Assembly: GCF_038397775.1 (NCBI RefSeq)
Contig: NZ_CP151650.1
Location: 3,658,001-3,722,000, forward strand
Direction of reading: 5' to 3'
Length of the DNA stretch: 64,000 nucleotides
From: Pseudomonas sp. RC10
GTDB lineage: Bacteria; Pseudomonadota; Gammaproteobacteria; Pseudomonadales; Pseudomonadaceae
In this document: piece by piece, positions 38,043-47,050 of the stretch
Position numbering within the stretch: position 1 is the first letter of the stretch
Layout: each line of letters opens with the position of its first letter
The notes under the pieces: generated by a model
The model's input: the letters and a program-made list of their open reading frames with translations, nothing else
Database searches by the model: none
What the model was told of the DNA's origin: nothing
Program-made: the position numbers and the translations under genes

Positions 38043-38057
38043 GTAACAAGCTGTAAA
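38043..38057 (+). promoter_or_regulatory. CpxR-like box upstream of muxA
   Basis: GTAAC-AAGCT-GTAAA matches the CpxR site GTAAA-N5-GTAAA with one change, 99-113 bp ahead of muxA. In E. coli the related mdtABC operon is under BaeSR and CpxAR envelope-stress control, and CpxR control of mux genes has been reported in P. aeruginosa as I recall. The short motif alone would be weak; the context raises it. Confidence 0.5.
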
Positions 38058-38133
38058 GATGACCTTTTCAGATTATTTACATTGTGAAAGCCCCGTCATT
38101 TTTATCGCCAGAAAGTTCCATCCCTACTATTCA

Positions 38134-38151
38134 ATTAGACAGATGTCTAAT
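38134..38151. promoter_or_regulatory. Perfect 8-2-8 inverted repeat (candidate operator)
   Basis: ATTAGACA-GA-TGTCTAAT is a perfect inverted repeat about 110 bp ahead of the chemoreceptor and 190 bp ahead of muxA. Length and symmetry suit a TetR- or MarR-type dimer, but no such gene lies beside it. Confidence 0.55.
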
Positions 38152-38261
38152 ACGGCTCAAACATTCCTACGTACTACTACGAGCATCAAATCTGTTACAT
38201 GCTGGTTATCATCAGGCTGCCTTCGTGCCGACCCCAATAACAAATTTCCGGTGCTGAAAAC

Positions 38262-39941
38262 ATGACCCTTTCTATCCGTAGCAAAGTCGTTTTGCTGTGC
38301 GTTGTCCCTGCGCTATTGCTCGCCGTGCTGATTACGGGTCTGGCGGTGATGCTGTTGCAGAAAACCGCCGACGACCAGATCAACGACACGCGCCGTACTC
38401 TGATCACCGATCGCCAAAACGCCCTGGAACATTCGGTCCAGGTTGCCCAAAGTGCGATCGCCTCCCTTTACGACGCCTCCGCACCCGGCGACCTGACCGC
38501 GCGCGACAAGGCCGTCAATGTCCTCAAACAACTGCGTTACGGCACCGACGGTTATTACTTCGGTTACGACGCCAACAGCGTGCGAGTGTTCTGGGCTGAC
38601 AAGGACGTGAAGATTGGCGAGAGTTTCAGCAACTTTCGCGACCCTGATGGCGTGTTCGTGATCAACGAACTGGTGCGGGTGGCCAAGGCCGGGTCGCACT
38701 ATCAGCGGTATCGCTTCCCGGTGCCGAACAGCGACAAGGTCGTGCCCAAGATCGGCTATGCGCTGTACCTCGAAAAATGGAATTTGATGATCGGCACGGC
38801 GGTGAACATGGACGACATCGATGCTCAGGTCGCCCAAGTGAGCGACGAGCTCAAGTCCCGTCGCGCGGAGCTGGTGTGGCAAATCCTGGCGCTGAGCATC
38901 GTGGCGTCCATCCTGCTGGCGCTGTTGGCCGCGTGGCAGGTGAAACGCCTGTTCAATCCGCTGCTGCAACTGCGCCTGCAGCTGGAAAACATCGCTTCGG
39001 GTGACGGTGACCTGACCCGTCGACTCCCTGTGACGAGGCACGATGAACTCGGCGAACTGGCGGTGGCGTTCAACCGTTTCGTCGAGAAAATACAGGGACT
39101 GATCGGCAACGTCACCGGCATGACCCTGCGCTTGAACACGTTGGTGACGGGGGTCACCGATCAGGCGCAGCGCTCGGAACGGGCCATGGACCTGCAACGT
39201 CAGGAGACCGATCAGGTCGCAGCGGCGATCAACGAAATGAGTGCCGCCGCGCTGCAAGTGGCGCAAAACGCTCAGGAAGCGGCTCGGGCAGCCAATCAGG
39301 CGCAGCACGAGGGGGCGTCCGCCGGGCAGATCGTCAGCGCCAGTGTCGACAGCATTCACGGGTTGGTGGACAACCTGCGCGTCAGCGGCACCTCCCTGAC
39401 AAAATTGCAAACCGAGGTGGACGCCATCGCCGGGGTGCTCGGGGTGATTCGCGCCATCGCCGAACAGACCAACCTGCTGGCCCTCAACGCCGCCATCGAA
39501 GCCGCACGGGCCGGTGAAGCGGGTCGTGGCTTTGCGGTGGTTGCGGATGAAGTTCGGGCGCTGGCCAGCCGCACCCAGGAGAGCACCAAAGAGATTCACG
39601 GCATGATCGGCCGACTGGAAGCAGGCACGGTCGACACCGTCAGCGCCATGAAGCAGTCCAGTGACGCGGGTAACCAGACCCGCGAACAGGCCGCCCGGGC
39701 CACCAGCTCGCTGGACGCCATCGGCGCGCTGATTTCCACCATCAACGCCATGAACGCCCAGATCGCCAGCGCCGCCGAACAACAGACCGCCGTCTCCGAA
39801 GAGATCAACCGCAGCGTTCAGCAGATTGCATCCTCTATCGAAACCGTCGCCCAAGACACGCAACAGGGGGCCAATACGGCACGGGAGCTGTCGCTGCTCA
39901 GCCAGGAACTGACCTCGGCGGTTGGCCAGTTCAGGGTGTGA
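38262..39941 (+). CDS. Methyl-accepting chemotaxis protein with Cache-type sensor
   Basis: 559-residue chemoreceptor. Membrane segment 1 is near residues 9-31. The periplasmic sensor (about 33-205) has single-Cache features ([32 protein letters not shown] and [20 protein letters not shown]). Membrane segment 2 is near 208-232, then a HAMP domain, and a signalling domain of about 300-559 with the hairpin tip [37 protein letters not shown]. Receptors with this sensor type often bind small organic acids such as pyruvate, propionate or lactate; the true ligand is not visible. It begins alone after a 317-bp control region. Confidence 0.93.
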   Translation: MTLSIRSKVVLLCVVPALLLAVLITGLAVMLLQKTADDQINDTRRTLITDRQNALEHSVQVAQSAIASLYDASAPGDLTARDKAVNVLKQLRYGTDGYYFGYDANSVRVFWADKDVKIGESFSNFRDPDGVFVINELVRVAKAGSHYQRYRFPVPNSDKVVPKIGYALYLEKWNLMIGTAVNMDDIDAQVAQVSDELKSRRAELVWQILALSIVASILLALLAAWQVKRLFNPLLQLRLQLENIASGDGDLTRRLPVTRHDELGELAVAFNRFVEKIQGLIGNVTGMTLRLNTLVTGVTDQAQRSERAMDLQRQETDQVAAAINEMSAAALQVAQNAQEAARAANQAQHEGASAGQIVSASVDSIHGLVDNLRVSGTSLTKLQTEVDAIAGVLGVIRAIAEQTNLLALNAAIEAARAGEAGRGFAVVADEVRALASRTQESTKEIHGMIGRLEAGTVDTVSAMKQSSDAGNQTREQAARATSSLDAIGALISTINAMNAQIASAAEQQTAVSEEINRSVQQIASSIETVAQDTQQGANTARELSLLSQELTSAVGQFRV

Positions 39942-40003
39942 GCCCCCGGTGATTCACACAGGCTTTTGCGTCGGCCACTTGCTCCAGGCTTGATAAACGA
40001 CCC

Positions 40004-40109
40004 GTGGGAGACGCCGGAGGTTACGACGGCAGCGAAGGCGGCGTGTCAGGTGACTCACTCTTTTCAGCCCACCGCTTTCGCGGCCGTCGTAACCTCCGGC
40101 TGCTCCCAC
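40004..40109. repeat. Long REP-like inverted repeat, same family as the 149-bp array
   Basis: Arms GTGGGAG-ACGCCGGAGGTTACGAC and GTCGTAACCTCCGGC-TGCTCCCAC pair almost fully around a loop with an inner GGCGGCGT/CCACCGC-like partial match. The outer arms and the leader before it match the units at 28330-28883, so this is a single copy of that family about 11 kb away. Confidence 0.88.
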
Positions 40110-40192
40110 AGAAACCGCGTGATTGGGTATTTCAGGTGTGAGTCCTTGCACAGGTTTTTGCGTCGACCACTCGCCTTGGACCTCACGCATGT

Positions 40193-40282
40193 CTGTGGGA
40201 GCGAATTCATTCGCGAAGGTGGGCCAGGCCACACAGCTCTGTCGACCAAGCGGGCCTCTCGCGAATGAATTCGCTCCTACAG
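40193..40282. repeat. REP/BIME-type inverted repeat pair (GAATTCATTCGCGA family)
   Basis: Two 24-bp arms, CTGTGGGAGCGAATTC-ATTCGCGA and its reverse complement with one mismatch, enclose about 42 bp. This is the common Pseudomonas REP sequence that occurs as paired, inverted copies between genes. Confidence 0.92.
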
Positions 40283-40327
40283 TTGGCTCGTATCTCACCC
40301 TGCCCTCGTCTACGCCTCCAAAATCCC

Positions 40328-40342
40328 GTCCGATAATCGCCC
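40328..40342 (+). promoter_or_regulatory. PcaR-like operator of pcaIJ
   Basis: GTCCGATAATCGCCC matches the 15-bp PcaR site known from P. putida pcaIJ (GTTCGATAATCGCAC) at 13 of 15 bases; that site overlaps the -10 region there, and GATAAT here could serve as -10. It lies 142 bp ahead of the pcaI start, longer than expected but with no gene between. Confidence 0.75.
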
Positions 40343-40483
40343 AACTTCGCCTCGGCAGCCCCCTCCGCCCATGCACTTTATGGTGTGATGCGCCGGTCGC
40401 TTACATGTGGCCGCGCAGTCGAAGTAACCGGGATCGTGAGTGCCCCCTTCCTGACGCCGCCCTTTCAGAACGAGGAGCTGTCC

Positions 40484-41185
40484 GTGATTGACAAGAGATT
40501 CGAATCCATCGCCGCTGCGGTGGAAGGCATACGTGATGGCGCCGTCATCATGGTCGGGGGCTTCGGCAGTGCCGGCATGCCGTCCGAATTGATTGATGGC
40601 GTCATCGCCACGGGTGCGCGGGAGCTGACCATCATCAGCAACAACGCGGGCAACGGCGATCACGGCCTGGCGGCATTGCTCAAGGCGGGCAGCGTACGCA
40701 AGGTCGTGTGCTCCTTCCCGCGCCAGTCGGACTCCTACGTGTTCGACGAGCTGTACCGCGCCGGTAAAGTCGAACTGGAAGTGGTGCCTCAGGGCAACCT
40801 GGCCGAACGCATTCGTGCCGCGGGCTCGGGCATTGGCGCGTTCTACTCGCCCACCGGCTTCGGCACCCTGCTCGCCGCAGGCAAGGAAACCCGCGTCATC
40901 GATGGCCGGGACTACGTGCTGGAAATGCCCCTCCACGCCGACATCGCCCTGATCAAGGCCCACAAGGGCGACCGCTGGGGCAACCTCGTGTACCGCAAGG
41001 CGGCACGTAATTTCGGGCCGATCATGGCGATGGCTGCGAAAGTCGCCATCGCTCAGGTCGATGAAATCGTGGAACTGGGCCAACTGGACCCGGAACACAT
41101 CATCACCCCCGGGATTTTCGTCCAGCGCCTGGTGGCCGTGCCGGGCCACGCCGTCTCTCCTTCCGCCACCGCCACTGCCGTCTGA
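40484..41185 (+). CDS. pcaI: 3-oxoadipate CoA-transferase subunit A
   Basis: 233-residue alpha subunit of the enzyme that moves CoA from succinyl-CoA to 3-oxoadipate, the next-to-last step of the beta-ketoadipate pathway for protocatechuate and catechol. It has the family glycine-rich loop VMVGGFGSAGMPSELI and GRDYVLEMPLHADIALIKAHKGDRWGNL. A GTG start at 40484 was chosen because GAGGAG lies just ahead and the family starts VIDKRFESI there. A PcaR-like box precedes it, and pcaJ follows after 8 bp. Confidence 0.93.
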   Translation: MIDKRFESIAAAVEGIRDGAVIMVGGFGSAGMPSELIDGVIATGARELTIISNNAGNGDHGLAALLKAGSVRKVVCSFPRQSDSYVFDELYRAGKVELEVVPQGNLAERIRAAGSGIGAFYSPTGFGTLLAAGKETRVIDGRDYVLEMPLHADIALIKAHKGDRWGNLVYRKAARNFGPIMAMAAKVAIAQVDEIVELGQLDPEHIITPGIFVQRLVAVPGHAVSPSATATAV

Positions 41186-41193
41186 GGCCTGCC

Positions 41194-41835
41194 ATGACCG
41201 TCACTCAAAAACTGTCGCGCACCGACATGGCCCAACGCGTGGCCGCCGACATCCCCGAAGGGGCTTACGTGAACCTGGGCATTGGCCTGCCCACGCTGGT
41301 GGCCAATTACCTGGGCGAAAAGGAAGTCTTCCTGCACAGCGAAAACGGCATCCTCGGCATGGGCCCCTCCCCCGAGCCCGGCGCCGAAGACGACGACCTG
41401 ATCAACGCGGGCAAACAGCACGTGACCCTGTTGACCGGCGGCGCGTTTTTCCACCACGCCGATTCCTTCTCGATGATGCGCGGCGGCCACATCGACATCG
41501 CCGTGCTCGGTGCCTTTCAGGTGTCCGTCACCGGTGATCTCGCCAACTGGCACACCGGCGCCGAAGGCTCCATTCCTGCCGTCGGCGGCGCGATGGACCT
41601 GGCCACAGGGGCTCGCCAAGTGTTCGTGATGATGGACCACCTGACCAAGACCGGCGAAAGCAAACTCGTCGACCAGTGCAGCTACCCGCTGACCGGCATC
41701 GGTTGCGTGACCCGCATTTATACCGACCTGGCGATTCTGGACGTGACGGATCAGGGGTTGCTGGTGCGGGAAATCGTGGCCGACATCACGTTTGAAGAAC
41801 TGCAACAGCTCAGTGGTGTGCCGTTGCGTCAGTAG
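41194..41835 (+). CDS. pcaJ: 3-oxoadipate CoA-transferase subunit B
   Basis: 213-residue beta subunit that carries the catalytic glutamate, E50 in HSENGILGMGP, which forms the acyl-enzyme. It continues with GGHIDIAVLGAFQVS and GAMDLATGARQVFVMMDH, typical of the family. It ends just before a 12-bp hairpin shared with the convergent FadL-type porin gene. It could supply CoA transfer for both the normal pathway and the neighbouring aromatic operon. Confidence 0.94.
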   Translation: MTVTQKLSRTDMAQRVAADIPEGAYVNLGIGLPTLVANYLGEKEVFLHSENGILGMGPSPEPGAEDDDLINAGKQHVTLLTGGAFFHHADSFSMMRGGHIDIAVLGAFQVSVTGDLANWHTGAEGSIPAVGGAMDLATGARQVFVMMDHLTKTGESKLVDQCSYPLTGIGCVTRIYTDLAILDVTDQGLLVREIVADITFEELQQLSGVPLRQ

Positions 41836-41868
41836 TTCGTACCCTCCCGCCATGGCGGGAAAGGAGAA

Positions 41869-41899
41869 CACCGTCCGGCATGCTTGGTGCCGGACGGTG
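41869..41899. terminator. Bidirectional hairpin between pcaJ and the porin gene
   Basis: Perfect 12-bp stem CACCGTCCGGCA / TGCCGGACGGTG with a 7-nt loop, lying between two convergent stop codons. T richness is modest, best on the minus strand side. Confidence 0.78.
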
Positions 41900-41912
41900 G
41901 CCCAGGCCAGCG

Positions 41913-43067
41913 TTAGAACTTGTAGCCGAAACCGACGGCGAGCATGTGCAGTTCGCCGCCCGCTTCCGTGCCTTCGCTGGGACCGGTGCCCTTGGTGATG
42001 TGACGCAGGTCGTACATGTACGAGCCGCTCACTTCGAGGTCTTTGGATACGGTGTAGGTCAACCCGGCCGTGACGCTTTTAGGCTGGTTGCACGGGCAAA
42101 TGGCAATCAGCGTTGCTTCGTCGTTCGGCACCTGATGGTTAGCCAGCGACACGCCCCCGCGTACCTGCAAGCGGTCGTTGACCTTGTAGTTCGCCCCGAA
42201 GCGGAAGACGTTCTGGTTCTGCCAGCCAAAGCCCGGCCCATGGCTGGAACCGGGCGCACCGCCTTCTACCAGCGAGTTGTTGAACGTCTTCTGACTCGCC
42301 CAGTTCAGCCACACGTAGTCGAAGGCGAACGTCCAGTCGCCCCAATCGTACGCCAGCCCCGCGCCCGCCTGTTGTGGTGCGTTCAACTGCCCGTTTGGAA
42401 TGATGTCGTCATGGGCGTCCAGTTTCTGAAACCACACCGGTGACGAGTACGTCAGTCCCAGGCGCAGATTGGGCGCAATAGTGCCCAGGTAGCCGACGCC
42501 AAAACCGATCCCCAACGCGTGATCGGTGTCATTGGTGGCACCGAAATTTTCCAGCCCATGCAGCATCAGGCTTTCATAGCCCAGCTTCACCGAGAAACCG
42601 AGGTAATGGCCCGGCGCGAACTGGTAGGTCGCGGTGGGCGAGAGAATCAGTTGCCCCAGTTCCGATTTGACCTTCGAGGTGCCGAATGCCGGAATCGGTT
42701 TGCCATAGTCCACCCCCGCGCCGTACCCGGCAGCCGTGAGGCCGAAGGTGACGTCGGGCGAATATTGATAGTTGGCGCCGAAGCCCGGCAGCAACAGAAA
42801 GATGTCATCGCTGTTTTTGGCCCCATGGACGTTGGAACGCAACTGCCCCACGGTCGCCATCACGTTGCCGTCCACCCGCGACCCCACCGCGCCCATGCCG
42901 GCCGGGTTGTTGATCGCGGCGGTGGCATCCACGGGATTGGCGATGGATGCGCCGCCCATGCCCATGGCGGTGACCCCATACCCCGCATACTGAGGGCCGT
43001 TTGCCGCTTCCACCCTCGCCGCTAACATCACCGTTCCCGCAAGGATGACGCCCAGCACATTTTTCAT
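41913..43067 (-). CDS. OmpP1/FadL-family outer-membrane channel
   Basis: 384-residue beta-barrel protein with a signal peptide (MKNVLGVILAGTVMLAARVEA, cleaved before ANGPQ). The N-terminus has the FadL hatch pattern (GYGVTAMGMGGASIANPVDATAAINNPAGMG) and the protein ends in Phe, as barrel proteins do. Relatives let hydrophobic compounds such as fatty acids or aromatic compounds cross the outer membrane. It is the last gene of the eight-gene operon, 160 bp after the SMP-30 gene, with AAGGA upstream and an AT-rich gap that may hold an extra promoter. It probably imports that pathway's substrate. Confidence 0.88.
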   Translation of the reverse strand: MKNVLGVILAGTVMLAARVEAANGPQYAGYGVTAMGMGGASIANPVDATAAINNPAGMGAVGSRVDGNVMATVGQLRSNVHGAKNSDDIFLLLPGFGANYQYSPDVTFGLTAAGYGAGVDYGKPIPAFGTSKVKSELGQLILSPTATYQFAPGHYLGFSVKLGYESLMLHGLENFGATNDTDHALGIGFGVGYLGTIAPNLRLGLTYSSPVWFQKLDAHDDIIPNGQLNAPQQAGAGLAYDWGDWTFAFDYVWLNWASQKTFNNSLVEGGAPGSSHGPGFGWQNQNVFRFGANYKVNDRLQVRGGVSLANHQVPNDEATLIAICPCNQPKSVTAGLTYTVSKDLEVSGSYMYDLRHITKGTGPSEGTEAGGELHMLAVGFGYKF

Positions 43068-43226
43068 GACCCTGATTCCTTATATTTATTGTTGGCAGGT
43101 CAATGCCCACGGCGTTGCGTCAGGCAAGCCGAACCCGCAACGTCAGCGAGAGGGCCGACGCCGTTGGACACGATCGATGCTTATTCAGATCGGGGCAGTC
43201 CGCCTGCCCCTCAGATGCCGATGCGG

Positions 43227-44162
43227 TTACGGGCGACCGTCACCACGACCTACCGCGACACGGGTGGTAAAGATCGAGGTTTCGACGTCCAGCGCGACCA
43301 TGGCCAGGAAGATGTTGGGGTGATCGCCCTTGAGCCGGGTGCCGGTCATGTAGAGCGTCTTGCCGTCTTCGCCGCCCAGTGCGACGGAGACCACCTCGTG
43401 ACCCGGAATGTGAACCCGGTCAGTGATGTTGCCTTGAGCATCGATGCGTGCGAACTGGTGCGAACGCAACACGGCGAGCCAGATGCCGCCCTCGGCGTCG
43501 ATGGCGATACCGTCCACGCAACCCAGTTGGCCCGCGCGATCTTCATCGGTGGGGAAGGCTTTCTTCATGTCGAGGAACACGCGACGGTTGACCAGCTTGC
43601 CGTCAACGATGTCGACGATGGACAGGTGCTCGACAAAGGTCTCGGAGAAGATGAGGTGTTTCTGGTCCGGGGTGATCACGATGCCGTTCGGAAAGTGGCA
43701 GTCCTCAAGCCCCACGTACACGTCCTTGCCGCCCGGCTCGACGATCACGATGCGGCCCGGTTTCAGGCCTTCGCCTTCAAACACCCGGGCACCGACGTCG
43801 TCAACGTAGATGCGGTCGTTTTTATCGATCACCATGTCGCCAATGTAGCCCGTAAACACGCTGGACAGGTCGGCGTACAGTTCGAGGTTTTCACCCAGGG
43901 GCTTGCCCGGCAGGTAGCGGTACAGCCGGGTTTCGTGCATTGAACTCAGGATGAGCGTGCCGTCGGACAGAAAGCCCATGCCGTTGGGTTTGTGCGGCAT
44001 TTCGGCGATGACGGTCTTTGTGCCGTCTGCATCAACGGTGTAGACCTTTTTGCCCAGCATGTCGGAGACGTACAGCTTGCCATCCCTCCAGCGGGTGCCT
44101 TCACCGAAGATCAGGCCGTCGGTCAGCTTCTCTACCACGTATTTTTGTTGTTGTGAGGACAT
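43227..44162 (-). CDS. SMP-30/gluconolactonase-family protein
   Basis: 311-residue six-bladed propeller of the SMP-30/gluconolactonase group, which contains metal-dependent lactonases. It shows LIFGEGTRWRDGKLYVSD (first metal Glu), HKPNGMGFLSDGTLI, FPNGIVITPDQKHLIFSET and CVDGIAIDAEGGIWLA (Asn and Asp ligand regions). No signal peptide is visible, so it acts in the cytoplasm. AAAGGTGG precedes the chosen ATG ending at 44162. In the aromatic operon it could open a lactone formed after ring cleavage; the true substrate is unknown. Confidence 0.85.
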   Translation of the reverse strand: MSSQQQKYVVEKLTDGLIFGEGTRWRDGKLYVSDMLGKKVYTVDADGTKTVIAEMPHKPNGMGFLSDGTLILSSMHETRLYRYLPGKPLGENLELYADLSSVFTGYIGDMVIDKNDRIYVDDVGARVFEGEGLKPGRIVIVEPGGKDVYVGLEDCHFPNGIVITPDQKHLIFSETFVEHLSIVDIVDGKLVNRRVFLDMKKAFPTDEDRAGQLGCVDGIAIDAEGGIWLAVLRSHQFARIDAQGNITDRVHIPGHEVVSVALGGEDGKTLYMTGTRLKGDHPNIFLAMVALDVETSIFTTRVAVGRGDGRP

Positions 44163-44260
44163 GTCACGTACCACCTTTGTTGTTAGAGATTGTTGAGGTC
44201 GCCGTGCAGGTCCACGGCGTTGTTCATGCACGCAAAATACGGTTTATCGCGAGAGTCCGA

Positions 44261-45445
44261 TCAGAGGATTTCAAACAGCCCTGCCGCCCCCATGCCACCG
44301 CCCACGCACATCGACACCACGGCATAACGCGCCTTGCGTCGCCGGCCTTCGAGCAGGACATGCCCAACCTGGCGAGCGCCGGTCATGCCATACGGATGGC
44401 CGATGGAAATGGCGCCGCCGTTGACGTTGCAGCGCTCGGGGTCAATCCCCAGTTGCTGCTGGCAATACAGCGCCTGGCAGGCGAACGCTTCGTTGAGCTC
44501 CCAGAGGTCGATGTCCTGAACCGTCAGCCCGTGTTGCCTGAGCAGTTTGGGGATGGCAAAGATCGGCCCGATGCCCATTTCTTCCGGCGCCAAGCCTGCG
44601 ACCGCGATACCGCGGTACAGACCCAGCGGGGTGGCGCCCTCTTGCGCCGCACGCCGACTGTCCATCAGCACACAGGCGCTGGCGCCGTCCGATAACTGAC
44701 TGGCATTGCCCGCCGTGACACTGCCTCCCGCGATGACTGGCGACAGCTTCGCCAGGCTGTCGAAGGTGGTGTCGGCCCGATTGCCCTCGTCCCGCGCCAG
44801 CAGCACCGGCTCAAAACGCACCGCGCCGGATTCCTTGTCGACGATGCGACGCTCCGCGCTGATCGGCACGATCTCGTCGTTCAGCAGGCCGTTGGCTTGG
44901 GCGCGGGCCGTGCGCAACTGCGAACTCAGGGCGAACGCATCCTGCGCCTCACGGGAAATCCCGTATTGGCGCGCCACGTGTTCGGCGGTTTGCAGCATCG
45001 GCATGTAGGCGTGAGGCACGGCTTGCTGCACGGTGCGATCCGCTTCCTGGGCCACCCACTGGAAATAAGCATCCTGCACGGCAGAGATGTTTTCCTGCCC
45101 ACCAGCAGCCACCGCGTCCATGCCGTCATGCAGAATCTGCTTGGCTGCCGTGGCGATGGCCATTAGCCCGGACGAGCATTGCCGGTCGAGGGTCATTCCG
45201 CTCACCGAAACCGGCAGCCCCGCCGCGAACACCGCGTTGCGCGCCAGGTTCGAACCGGCGGTGCCTGCGGCTAACACCGTGCCGATCACCACGTCGTCGA
45301 TGAGCGCAGGATCAACCCCGGCGCGCTCCACGGCATGGCGTAGCGCGTGGCCCATGAGGGTCGGCGACTTGATGTGATTGAGCGAACCGCGCATGGCTTT
45401 GCCAATGGGCGTGCGCGCCGTTGACACGATCAGGGCTTCACGCAT
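44261..45445 (-). CDS. Acetyl-CoA C-acyltransferase (thiolase)
   Basis: 394-residue thiolase. The nucleophile is C90 in [10 protein letters not shown], the His is in [17 protein letters not shown] and the second active Cys in SMCVGGGMG, all intact. It starts [15 protein letters not shown] with AGGAG ahead, and the start overlaps the thioesterase end by 8 bp. It resembles degradative thiolases of the FadI/PcaF breadth, so it could cut a 3-oxoacyl-CoA that arises from the aromatic ring or a side chain. It lacks the opening typical of PcaF, so I do not call it pcaF. Confidence 0.9.
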   Translation of the reverse strand: MREALIVSTARTPIGKAMRGSLNHIKSPTLMGHALRHAVERAGVDPALIDDVVIGTVLAAGTAGSNLARNAVFAAGLPVSVSGMTLDRQCSSGLMAIATAAKQILHDGMDAVAAGGQENISAVQDAYFQWVAQEADRTVQQAVPHAYMPMLQTAEHVARQYGISREAQDAFALSSQLRTARAQANGLLNDEIVPISAERRIVDKESGAVRFEPVLLARDEGNRADTTFDSLAKLSPVIAGGSVTAGNASQLSDGASACVLMDSRRAAQEGATPLGLYRGIAVAGLAPEEMGIGPIFAIPKLLRQHGLTVQDIDLWELNEAFACQALYCQQQLGIDPERCNVNGGAISIGHPYGMTGARQVGHVLLEGRRRKARYAVVSMCVGGGMGAAGLFEIL

Positions 45446-45890
45446 GGTGGTCTCCTGTCGCGCGCTGATGCTCACGGAGCACCGTTTTCAGCGCATCGGG
45501 CAGCGGCAGGCCGGTCATTTGCGGGGTGACGCAGATCGGCGAGAACACCCCTTCGAACGCCACGCTGCCATCTGGCAAAAACGCGGTGGCGTGCAGATCG
45601 AACGTGCGCTGACGGACCTCGCCCACGTCGATGCGAATGTCCACCACCGAACCGGGCGGCAGGCTTTTGTTGAAGGTCAACGACATGTGTTTGCAGGCGA
45701 GGCCGCCGTTGCCGGTCCTGGCTTCCGGCCCCCAGCCGATGTGGCCGTAGAAATGCATGACCGCACCGATCAGAAACTCGGTGAATCGACCGGTGTACGC
45801 GACACCGGCGGGATCACAGTCGACCCAGCGCACCGTGCGCCGGACCGTGAAGGGCCGTTCGGCAACGACGTATTCAATGCCGCCGTTCAT
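45438..45890 (-). CDS. 4-Hydroxybenzoyl-CoA-type thioesterase (hotdog fold)
   Basis: 150-residue single hotdog domain. The active-site string [19 protein letters not shown] matches the 4-hydroxybenzoyl-CoA thioesterase family, with D26 in the place of the catalytic Asp of the Pseudomonas CBS3 enzyme. It would release an aromatic acid from its CoA ester. The start overlaps the end of the flavin hydroxylase gene (ATGA), and it overlaps the thiolase by 8 bp, so it belongs tightly to the operon. Confidence 0.88.
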   Translation of the reverse strand: MNGGIEYVVAERPFTVRRTVRWVDCDPAGVAYTGRFTEFLIGAVMHFYGHIGWGPEARTGNGGLACKHMSLTFNKSLPPGSVVDIRIDVGEVRQRTFDLHATAFLPDGSVAFEGVFSPICVTPQMTGLPLPDALKTVLREHQRATGDHHA

Positions 45891-47050
45891 GCCGCACTTC
45901 CCGTACGCCCGAGGCGCACCATCAATTCAGGGTACTGGTCACGCAGGCGATCATCGTCGACACGCCCGGTACGGGTCATGAACTGGTAGACGAATTCCTC
46001 GGGGCTGTAGGTGTCCATCCACTGCCCCATCCGCTCGTACCACAGGTAAGAACGTTCGGACGCACCGATCAGCTTCTGCTTGCTGGGGCGGTGGGTGCTT
46101 TCATAGGCCTGCAAACCTGCCAGCGCGTTGTCCTCGTGGGACAGCAGCGCGTTCGCCAGTGCAATGGCGTCGTTCATGGCGATGCGCGTGCCCGAGCCGA
46201 TGGAGAAATGCGCGCTGGCCAGCGCATCGCCCACCAGCACGTGACGACCGTTGACCCAATGGGCGTTGCGAATCACCGGGAACTGGCGCCAGACCACGCG
46301 CACGTTGCCACTGATCAACGGCGCGCCTTCCAGTTCAGGGGCGAATATCTGTTCCATCAACGCCTGACGCGCGTTTTCGGACAGCGCGCCGAGGTTCAGA
46401 CGCTCCCAGGTCGCGTCGTCGCATTCGGCGACGAAGGTGCTCATTTCATCGCTGTAGGCGTAATAATGCGCGACGAAATGACCGCCCTGGTATTTGCGGA
46501 AGACCAGTGCAGACGCCTCGAAGACCTTCGGCGTGCCATACCAGGCAAAGTGATTGCCGAGGGTGTGAGTGGTGGTGCCGAAACCCTGTTCGAACTCGCG
46601 ACGGATGACCGAATTGATGCCATCGGCACCGACCACGACGTCCGCGTCCTGTAAACCAAATCGCGCCAGATCGGCCGTGCTGTCGATGCGTTGGCGATAA
46701 TGAATGACCACCCCCGCCGCTTCCGCATGCCGCTCCAGAATCTGCAACAGGGTCAGGCGTGGGATGGCACCACCCTTCACTGGCAGGCGAAAACCGATGG
46801 CGGTTTCATCCTGCACGATCACCTGATGCTGGTGCTGACGGGTCGCTTCGGAGAGCGCGTCGTACGAACCGGCATCCGCTTCGCGCAGCTGTTGCAGACC
46901 GGTGTCCGCCATGACCACACCGAAGCCGAACGTGGCGTCTGCGGCATTCTGTTCGATGATTTCAACGGACCAGTCTGGCGCGCCGCGTTTGAGCAACAGC
47001 GCCAGGTACAGACCGGACGGACCGCCGCCGACAATGGCCACTTTCATCAT
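45887..47050 (-). CDS. FAD-dependent aromatic (CoA-ester) hydroxylase, SdgC-like
   Basis: 387-residue group A flavoprotein hydroxylase. FAD motif VAIVGGGPSGLYLALLLK is at the start, the DG motif is DVVVGADGINSVIRR, and the late motif is HVLVGDALASAHFSIGSGTRIAMNDAIALA. The AHFSIGSGT variant is what I recall from salicylyl-CoA 5-hydroxylase and 2-aminobenzoyl-CoA monooxygenase, enzymes that act on CoA-bound rings. That agrees with a ligase and a thioesterase in the same operon. The ATG ending at 47050 overlaps the dioxygenase stop (ATGA) and has GGGGAG ahead. Confidence 0.86.
   Translation of the reverse strand: MMKVAIVGGGPSGLYLALLLKRGAPDWSVEIIEQNAADATFGFGVVMADTGLQQLREADAGSYDALSEATRQHQHQVIVQDETAIGFRLPVKGGAIPRLTLLQILERHAEAAGVVIHYRQRIDSTADLARFGLQDADVVVGADGINSVIRREFEQGFGTTTHTLGNHFAWYGTPKVFEASALVFRKYQGGHFVAHYYAYSDEMSTFVAECDDATWERLNLGALSENARQALMEQIFAPELEGAPLISGNVRVVWRQFPVIRNAHWVNGRHVLVGDALASAHFSIGSGTRIAMNDAIALANALLSHEDNALAGLQAYESTHRPSKQKLIGASERSYLWYERMGQWMDTYSPEEFVYQFMTRTGRVDDDRLRDQYPELMVRLGRTGSAA

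Larger units (their letters stand above)
37945..38261. promoter_or_regulatory. Divergent control region between muxA and the chemoreceptor gene
   Basis: A 317-bp gap with AT-rich stretches and no open gene. It holds a CpxR-like direct repeat at 38043-38057 on the mux side, the palindrome CTCCATGGAG near 38029, and a perfect 8-2-8 inverted repeat at 38134-38151 on the chemoreceptor side. Confidence 0.65.
39942..40483. other. Noncoding gap with two hairpin repeats and the pcaI promoter
   Basis: A 542-bp region without a believable gene. It carries two REP-type inverted repeats (40004-40109 and 40193-40282), each preceded by a similar leader (CACAGGCTTTTGCGTCG at 39957 and CACAGGTTTTTGCGTCG at 40149), and a PcaR-like box at 40328-40342. 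Confidence 0.8.

Noticed and set aside
40484..41835. pcaIJ as part of the TetR-controlled aromatic operon
   Set aside because: Opposite strand, separated by a shared terminator, with its own PcaR-like box; a functional link is still possible.
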